The notes under the pieces were generated by a model. The model was not told where the DNA came from, did not search any database, and worked only from the letters and a program-made list of their open reading frames with translations. DNA of 64,000 nucleotides, from the NCBI GenBank assembly GCA_905221605.1, contig CAJNDS010002546.1:369589-433588 (forward strand), written 5' to 3'. Positions 11,701 to 20,800 of the stretch are shown one piece after another (positions within the stretch are counted from its first letter, which is position 1; each line of letters starts with the position of its first letter). Made by a program: the position numbers and the translations under genes. Source of the DNA: Symbiodinium natans. Taxonomy: Eukaryota; Sar; Dinophyceae; Suessiales; Symbiodiniaceae.

Positions 11701-14700
11701 AGCGGTGTAGAAAGGATTTAGGCTTTTGAGTTTCGGGCTGGTGACGGGGAGTCAGGGCCCGATAAACCACTAAGCAGGACCGAGCAAGATCAAAACAATG
11801 AGCGCCCCAATCTGCCCTAAACCCTAAACCCTAACCCTAAACCCTAAACCCTAAACCCTAAACCCTAAACCCTAAACCCTAAACCCTATACCCTATACCC
11901 TATACCCTACACCCTACACCCTACAAACCCTAAACCCCAACCCCCCTACGCCCCAAGCTCCAAGCCTGAAGCTGCAAGCCCCAAGTCCACAGGCCGCGAG
12001 CGCCAGCGGGAAGCTCGATCTCGTCTACTTCGACGCCTACTCGCTGCTCTGCCCAGGTCGTGCGAAGGGTTTAGGGTTTAGGGTTTTGTGTTTAGGGTGC
12101 AGGATTTAGGGTTCAGGGCTTAGGGTTAAGGATTTAGGGGTCTGTATTCGGGCGCCAATCCGGCCCGTGGCCGCCATGCTCGATGTTGAGCATGCTCAGC
12201 CTGCCTGCATCTTTGCTATGAGCCGATGCGTTACTTGCCCTGTGCCCATGGACCTTTCCATCGTCATTGCCTGCAGCACGGTGTGGAGCACGACACCCGC
12301 TGCCCAGTGTGCCGGAAGCAATTGTCAATGGCGGATGTTGGCGCGATAGAGCAGTGCCAGGACCAGGACGACCAAGAGGCCAAGCCCGCGGGCCAGCGAT
12401 CTTTGTGATGTTGCATTTTTTGCACATGATTCAAACCAAAAAAGGACCCTTCTTTGCAATATGGGCCCTTTTTGCGGTCCTTATTATGAGGCGGCCCCTC
12501 TTTGCTACGGTACCGCAAAAGGGACCATATCTATAATGTAGGGATTGTACCTTGGACCCTTAAGGTTGTACCCTTGGTTTGGGACCCTTTTTCAAGATCC
12601 TTAAGGTAGTATGAGGGCCATGTTAGGAGTTTATTAACGGGAACCTTTGGGGGCACAACCTTAAGGGCACGAGCATAAGGGCCATATTCGGCGTATGCTG
12701 AGGGGAACATGTAGGGGTACAACTTGAAGGGTACGAGTCTTAATCTCTAGACCATAATACAGGGTTGAGGGTTTAGGCTTTAGGGTTAGGTTTTAGGTTT
12801 ACGGTTTGGGGTTTAGGGTTCAGGGTTTAGGGTTTACGGTTTAGGGTTTAGGGCAAGTTTAGGGTTTAAGGTTTAGGGTCCACGCCAACACAGCCCGGCT
12901 CTCCCATGCTGCAAGGTCTCGTAGTTTGAGATTTAGCTTGGTAGCCCATTGGTACCCTTCTCGCTTTTGTTGGCTCAAGGTTCCCCTAATAGTAATCCCT
13001 AAAAAGGGTGCCCTTACTATGATATGGTGTAGTTTCCTAAGCTAGGACCCAGAGTAGGCCCTTATTCCTGTTATTTGGGGTTTAGGGTTCCTTTATAAGC
13101 CCCTGTATCCAAAAGGGGCCCCCCTGTGTTTTTCCTAAGTTTTTCTTGGGTCTTGTAAACCTTCAACCGCAAACCTTCAGCCCTGATGGCTTGAGATTTG
13201 AGGTTTAGTATCTGGGCTTTGGAGTACTATACGTTAATACTTTTTTTTTGTTCTGGGTTCCTATTATTGCTACTTATTACCTATAAAGTATATACTTTTT
13301 TTTCCAGGGTCTACTCCAAAGCTAAGGTATTGGCGCCAAGTTTCCTAAACCCTAATCCCAGGACCCGAAACCTTAAACCCAAGAGCCTGAAGCTTTGTAT
13401 GTCCCCACGTATACTAGCAGTCCTTAATCGGGATTCTAGTACCCCCCCCCCCCCATTATTATCCCCATTAAGGACTGTTAGAAAAGGGGGGAACATCCAA
13501 AAAAAAAAAATCCCAAAGTATTGGGGTCAAGGGTGCGCAGGGTGATCGAGTTGACCTGTTGCCTGCTGGACAGGCGCGACAGCAGAGGAGACCGCTCGCT
13601 TTCCCATACCGTTCTCTTTGCCGGGGAGAGAGCCCACTCAAAACCCTGAGAACCCTAAACCCTAAACCCTAACGCCTTACTAATGTCTGCATAAAGCACT
13701 GTCCGGACAACGCCAGACGCCCTGAGCCGCAAAACCCCTACAAAAACCCTCAACCCGACACCTAAGCCCCGCATACATTCCCGATGTCTTCTGCTCGCCG
13801 GTTCCATCGAAAGTTCTTTGCTGTGTTTTGTTCGGGTTTAGGGTTTTGGGTTTAGGGTTTAGGGTTTTCGGTTTAGGGTTTGCGGTTTAGGGTTTTCACT
13901 GCTGCTAGATCCCTCCACACAGGCAACAAAGACCACAGCCATTATTTTTCCTTAGCCTGGTTTCTTTCTCTGGGTCTTCAAGAGCTTTCTAGCATGTGCG
14001 TGCCTTCCTCAGCAAACCGCCGGCTCAGGATAAAGGGTTTAGGGTTTTACTAGGGTTTAGGATTTAGGGTTCAGGGTGTAGGGTTGATCGAGGGTTTGTG
14101 GTAGCCCTTGTAAGCCCCGAGCCGCGTTAGGACTTCGCAACAGTCCACCACAGCCTCCTGTCAGCCTATCAGCCCTGTGTCAAGAAGCCCCCTTGTGTAA
14201 CCCCTCTACGCCCTAAGCCCCAAACCCTGAACCCACCTGAGCTGCTTGCTCGATTCCCGACATGAGCGGGTCGAGTGCGTGCGGTCAGGCCCTTCAGTCT
14301 TTAAACCCGAAACCCTAGCCCCTAAACCCTAAACCCTAAACCTTAAACCCTAAGCCCTAAGCCCTAAGCCTAAGCCTTAAACCCTAAACCCTAAACCCTA
14401 AACCCTAAAACCCTAATCCCTAAACCCTAAACCCTAAACCCTAAACCCTAAACCCTAAACCCTAAACCCTAAACCCTAAACCCTAAACCCTAAACCCTGA
14501 ACCCTAAACCCTAAACCCTAAACCCTAAACCCTAAAGCCTAAACCCTAAACCCTAAACCCTAAACCCTAAACCCTAAACCCTAAACCCTAAACCCAACCC
14601 TCTATGTTCCCCCTCACAGGAGGGCCTCCGCAAAGCACGCAGCCTCGGAGCCAAGGTGCCCCCGCAGCCCCGTTGTTTCCCTGGACCACTTGGGGTTCAG

Positions 14701-14782
14701 GGTTTAAGGTTTAGGGTTTCGGGTTTCGGCAGGGTGGCTTAGGGTTTAGGGATGAATTAACCCAACCCAAGTTATGGACCCT

Positions 14783-14813
<31 letters not shown>

Positions 14814-17800
14814 GGTTGGGGGGTACGCCAAACAGACGGCGGGGGAGGGGCGTTGCATGGCAGGGACGAGAAAAAAAGGGCCATGATCAAGGGATTCAGA
14901 CTTGTACCTTTAAAGTTGTACCCCCAAAGGTTCCCCTCAATCTACTCCTACTCGTAATATGGCCCTTATATTCCCTTACGAGTCTTTAAAAAGGGACCCC
15001 GACCCCACGGGTACAGCCTTAAAGGGTCCAAGGTTGACATGATGCTGTCGGGCTGAGACCCCACAGAGTCTCTACGTTCCAGAGTTCCAGGCTCCTTGGA
15101 GACAATTCAAGAGCCTAAACCCCTAAACGCTAAACCCGACGCCCTAAACCCAGGAAACCCGAAGCCCTAAACCCTAAGCTCTAAGGCCTAAATCCTACAT
15201 TCCTGAGCAGGTCGAGTTTTCTTGAATCTGGCGCGGGCTCCAGAACATAGTCTCCAAAATAGAGCAGCTAGTAGACTCCATGCTCAGTTCCCGCAGTGTC
15301 GCCTTCTTGCAGTTCTCTAACAAGTTGCGGTCTGTTTGCAGGTTTCCGACCAGAGCCTGTACTGTAGTTCACAGAATCTCCCAAAGGCCTACCGGTTGGG
15401 GATAAGGGAGTTAGGTACCTGTTATCCCCCTATGTGAATCTTAAAGGAGTGCACAGGGTCCCTCATTCCCTCATTCCCTCATTCCCTCATTCCCTCATTT
15501 CCTCATTCCCTCATTCCCTCATTCCCTCATTCCCTCATTCCCTCATTCCCTCATTCCCTCATTCCGTGACCTGACCATACAGGCCGGGCTAAACTTGGGT
15601 TCCAGTGGCATCGTCCTTGCTCAGCCCTGCGCCAAGATGTTCTGGGCTGAGGGCTCTTCTATGGGGTTTAGGGTGTAATGGGTTTGGGGGGTTTCGGGTT
15701 TGTAGGGTGTAGAGGTTAGGGTGTATAGGTTTTGGCGGTTTCGGGTTCGTAGGGTTTAGGCTTTCTAGAGTCTGCATCATGCTTATGAGAATATCGAGCA
15801 AATACACCGTCTTACACACCTATCCCAGCCCGCAACAAACCCTAAACCCTAAACCCTAAACCCTAAACCCTAAATCCTCAACCTCAAGTTCGTTCTTCAG
15901 AGCTAGAACTGCATGGGCTGAACTCGCTTTGAACTCTACTAGCCCTAACCTCACACCCCGAACCCTAAACGCATGCCGCAACCCTAGCGGGATCCTGGCG
16001 CAAGGAACTTTTCGAACTCAATCAAGCTGCAGACAACTACTTGTATGCAGGGGGACATTCCTGTAATGTTGTTGTTTTGTGTAGTCGTAAACTTTGCGGG
16101 AGCTATCATTTCTACAATGGCCGTTTTATGGCCAAGCATCATGCGCAACTACCCTAAACCCTAAACCTTACACCGTTTACTGCCGAGCTTCGGGCGCTTG
16201 AGGGTCGGTTCCTAAGCACCGTCAAAGATCCTTGAGGCTTGAGACCGTGCCGGGAATCCTAAAAGGGCAACACATGGGGCTTGAGCGGCTGTGGGGTTTT
16301 GGGGCTTCAGGGTTTGGGTTCTAGGGAAATGGTTAATGGGTGGTATGCAAGGGCATATGGTACCGTAATTAGGGGCATAGCAGCTACCAACCGGGACGGC
16401 TGTGGAGTAGCAGCAGTCAACTGCCACGAGCTGATTGACGAGATAATAGATGTGGGCTATGTGAGTGACAAAATCAGGGCCATAGGCTGCGAGATAGAGT
16501 CGGGTGCTGTCTTGCGGTTCAACGAGAACCTTGTGGCCACTGCAGGCGGTGCTTTGGGAGAAATGGGTTCCAGCAAGCTGAAAATTGCCAGCTTGAGCAG
16601 CAGTCACACAAACTTCGCCTTCAGATACTTCCTGTACGGTCTGCTTGCAGGATTTGGCCTGCACGTGGCATTTTGGTGTTTATCACGCCCCTGGTTAAAT
16701 TCAGCCCTCCACCCCCACCCCCCCCGCCCCAACCCTAAACCCTAAGCCCTACACCCCTAAACCCCTAAATCCGTCATATCGGACCCCCTCAAGTTGGAAT
16801 CTCGTCCCAAGCTATAGGCCCACTACTGCCCCCATGGCAGCTTGAGCCCACACAACTAGCGGTTAAGGGTTTAGGGTTTTCAGGGTTTAGGGGGCTCAGG
16901 GTTTAGGATTAATGTCACGACGAAGCACGCATACATGCAGCCCCCAAGAACTCACAGCCAACTTTCCAGAAGGTTATTCTGACAGAAACCCTTTCTTGGG
17001 CAACTTCCCAAAAATGGCAGGAATCCTGACCCGTAAATCCTTAACCCGAAGCCCCGTAAGCCCTCAACCCAAACCCTAAACCCCTCAAAACCCTCAACCC
17101 TAAACCATAACCCTAAAAACCCTAAACCCAACACCCTAAACCCTTAACTCTGAACCCTAGACCCTAAACCCTAAACGCTACACGGCAAGCCACGATTCCG
17201 TTCTGAGGCACGAGCGTCTCTGGCGGCTTCTGAGAGACGGGCAGATCGATGCCCGGGACTCTGTTTTCCCAATCACTCCAGTACCCTGGGTCCATGTACC
17301 TTATTCTTGCTTATCTACTTTGGGCCCCAAAGTCCTTATCTAGGAAGTCCTTCAAGGCCTAAGTATTCCCTAGTTGGGCACATGGACCCTTAGGATACCC
17401 TTTGACTATAGGGTTTAGGGTGTAGGCCCGGATTTCAAACATTCCTAGAAACCCATAAAAGGGCGACCGCGAGCAGGCCCCTGAAGGTGGCGACCCTGAA
17501 GTCTTTTAGGGTTTAGGGTTTAGGGTTTGGGGTTTGGGGTTTAGGGTTTAGGGTTTAGGGTGTAGGGTAGAGCAGATCTCGGGCACCCTAACCCTAAACC
17601 CTCAACGCTAAAACCTCAACCCTAAACCTTAAACCCCAAACCGTAAGCCCTAAGCCCTATATATACCCTAGCAGTAAACCCTAGGCGCTGAAACCGAAGC
17701 CCTAAGCCCTCAACCGTAAGCCCTAAACCCTGAACCCTCAACCCTCAACCCTAAACCCTAACCCGGGCTGAGGGGCCCCCAACAGCTGAACCCCCAAACT

Positions 17801-20800
17801 CCACAGGCTTTAGGGTTTGCAGGGCTTCAGGGTGGGTCTTGGGAGTCCCTTATACGCCCACCTACAAACCGACTTCTAGCTAGACTAGGCGACACCTCCC
17901 TCTAGTTTAGGGTTTAGGGTTTAGGGTTTAGGGTTTAGGGTTTAGGGTTTAGGGTTTAGGGTTTAGGGTTTAGGGTTTAGGCCGATAGAGGCTTACTCTT
18001 TCGGCGGGTAGCCCGAAACTCAAGGGGTTAAGACTCGTAGCCCTAAAGGTTGTAAATACCCCTTACAGGTTCGGCCCTTATACCTTAAGGATTAAGGGTT
18101 GAGGATCTTTAAAAAGGGTCCCCCAAAACCAATCAGGGTGCAACCTTGAGGGTCCAAGTAAACCCTAAACCCTAAACCCTAAACCCTAAACCCTAAACCC
18201 TAAACCCCAAACCCCAAACCCCAAACCCTACTTCAGGGTCCAAGTACAACCCCTAGAGAGCCCAAATGACTCGGACATCAGGTTATCATGCTGAATGAGG
18301 ACGAGGCCGCAGCGTTGTTCAAAGAGGAGACGGGTTTAGGGTTTAGGGTTTAGCGTTTTAGGGTTTAGGGTTTAGGGTTTGGGGTTTAGGGTTTAGGGTT
18401 TGGGGTCTTAGGGTTCAACGAGTTTTTGGGAGTTGGTCGGTTTCGACGACTGTAGTAGAAGCATGGTGCTTCTCCGATCAATCTTGGGCTTGCAGTGCCA
18501 CCAGTAGTCCAAACCATCAATCCCTAAACAGGGTGTTACATGATCTCATGATCACCCCCTTTGTTTACAAAGAAGGCCCCCCGGTGTTGTTCCGAGGTCC
18601 CAGACCATAGGGCCTTTTCAATCTGAAGCAAGCACCCGTGGGCCAAGGGTTTAGGGTTTAGGGTTTAGGGTTTAGGGTTTAGGGTTTAGAGTTGCGGTCA
18701 ATAAGGGTATGAAGTTGACATGAACCGAGACCCTGTTTTGTCGTTTTTTGTTGAGGCACTTTAGCTTCCCAGCAAGTGCTGTGTCACACTTGCCGAAGGC
18801 AGTCATTGCAGTCGTGCACAAGTCCTTGACCCTAAGCCCCTCCTAGCCCCTAAACAGTTCGGTGTCTTTGTCTTCCCAATCCTAATACTAATCCCAAAAA
18901 GGCCTATGCCCCAACTCTGCCCTACACACCCCCAACCCTAAACCCTAAACCCTAAACGCTAAACCCTAAACCCTACATCCCTCCTACATCCCTAACCCAG
19001 AAGCCCTGCAAACCCCTCAAATCTTTAAAAAGCCGTTCGGCGTTCTCACCTCTCTGCGAGGACATCTCGGCGCGCGATGCCTGTGCGGCTCTGTCCGAGC
19101 ACTGCGAGCTCGCGGCACCCTTCATGCAAGTATCACGCCGTTTTTGATTCTTGAGCCCAGGGTTTAGGGTTTAGGGTTCAGGGTTTAGGGTTTAGGGTTT
19201 AGGGTTTAGGGTTTAGGGCTAGGGTTTAGTTTAGGGTCTCGGGTTTAGGGCTTAGGGCTTAGGGTTTAGGGTTTAGTGTTGAGTTTGCCTCAAGGAAGCA
19301 GGAAGCTAGTGGAGTTCCGTGCAGGGGGCAGCGCCGGAGTTGGAGGCCTTTTCACCTCATGCCCCGTGGCCCCAACACGCCGCGTCCAGCACCCCCAACT
19401 CCTAATCCCCCTACAACCTGGTTAGTTCCTAAACCCTAAACCCTAGACCCTAGACCCTAGACCCTAGACCCTAGACCCTAGACCCTAGACCCTAAACCCT
19501 AAACCCTAAGCTCCACCCTACGTACCCCACAAGCCCCGGCCACGGATGAAGCTCTGGCGTTGGAGGGCCTCAGCTTGTTAGGGGCCCACGCAAGAAGCCC
19601 GAAGCCGAAGGCCCATGGGAAGTGGGGTTTAGGGTTTAGGGTTTAGGGTTTAGCGTTTAGGGTTTAGGGCTAGGGTTTAGAAAAGGGTCTCGGGTTTAGG
19701 GCTTAGGGCTTAGGGTTTAGGGTTTAGTGTTGAGTTTGCCTCAAGGAAGCAGGAAGCTAGTGGAGTTCCGTGCAGGGGGCAGCGCCGGAGTTGGAGGCCT
19801 TTTCACCTCATGCCCCGTGGCCCCAACACGCCGCGTCCAGCACCCCCAACTCCTAATCCCCCTACAACCTGGTTAGTTCCTAAACCCTAAACCCTAGACC
19901 CTAGACCCTAGACCCTAGACCCTAAACCCTAAACCCTAAACCCTAAGCTCCACCCTACGTACCCCACAAGCCCCGGCCACGGATGAAGCTCTGGCGTTGG
20001 AGGGCCTCAGCTTGTTAGGGGCCCACGCAAGAAGCCCGAAGCCGAAGGCCCATGGGAAGTGGGGTTTAGGGTTTAGGGTTTAGGGTTTAGGGTTTAGGGC
20101 ATAGGCCTATTCTGACACAGAGTATACCCGGCAGCTTGCCAGGCTATTGTTTCGGGGTTTAGGATTTTTCGATTTCAGGGTTTTGGGTTTGGGATCCCCA
20201 AACCCTAAAGCGCTTGAACAACAGTCTGCATTGAACCGAAATCACGCAACAATCCCAACCCCAACCCCTATCCCCCAACAGCTCAACACGGCCCACACCC
20301 ACAGCAAGTCCCCCAAAACACAAAGAACATGCCCTTTGAGCCCTACAGCCCTTAAACCCCAAAAGCTAATATGCAAACCTGTTACCCACCTTCGTTGTAA
20401 GCATCGCGAGCCTCCGAACGACATCAATGATCTCGGTGAGAGAGGGAGAGAGACAAAAACAAACACAGTAACGACGCCATGCAAGAGGCCGTGTCGTCCG
20501 TGAGGAAAAGAGAGAGTTTGGCTCAGGGTTTGCGAATATGCAAACCAAACGAACCGCCTTCCCTCCCCTAAACACCCCAAACCCTGAAACTGAACCCCAA
20601 ACTCCAAACCCTAAACCCTAAACCCTACGCCCTCCTACCCCTCCCCTGAACCCTACCCACCCTTCTTCGCCCCAGGTGCTCACAATGGGCTCGCAGGGAC
20701 TGTGGGTTTCTACTGGGCCCAGCGGCGACCGTCCGGAGTTCCAATCCGTTGAGGCCGTGCAGGAGGTGCGCCTTAAGCTTAGTGGGGCGGGGCTTGGGGT

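Larger units (their letters stand above)
12409..14619. other. Repeat-element-rich stretch after the RING exon
   Basis: Contains family E elements (about 12548-12735), family B (12938-13015), A (13042-13154), I (13217-13321) and F (13402-13498), then telomere-like arrays. One open segment after a GCGCAG at about 13536-13640 could be an exon but has no recognisable motif. The densest array is CCCTAAA at 14322-14595. Confidence 0.5.

Noticed and set aside
14322-14595. A chromosome end or a CRISPR-like array
   Set aside because: The heptamers are interstitial, occur in both orientations throughout the window and lack unique spacers; no end or cas genes are present.
19940-20070. Extra kinase exon (ATDEALALEGLSLLGAHA)
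   Set aside because: The flanking kinase exons join in phase and in family order without it, and it is present in both copies of a duplication.
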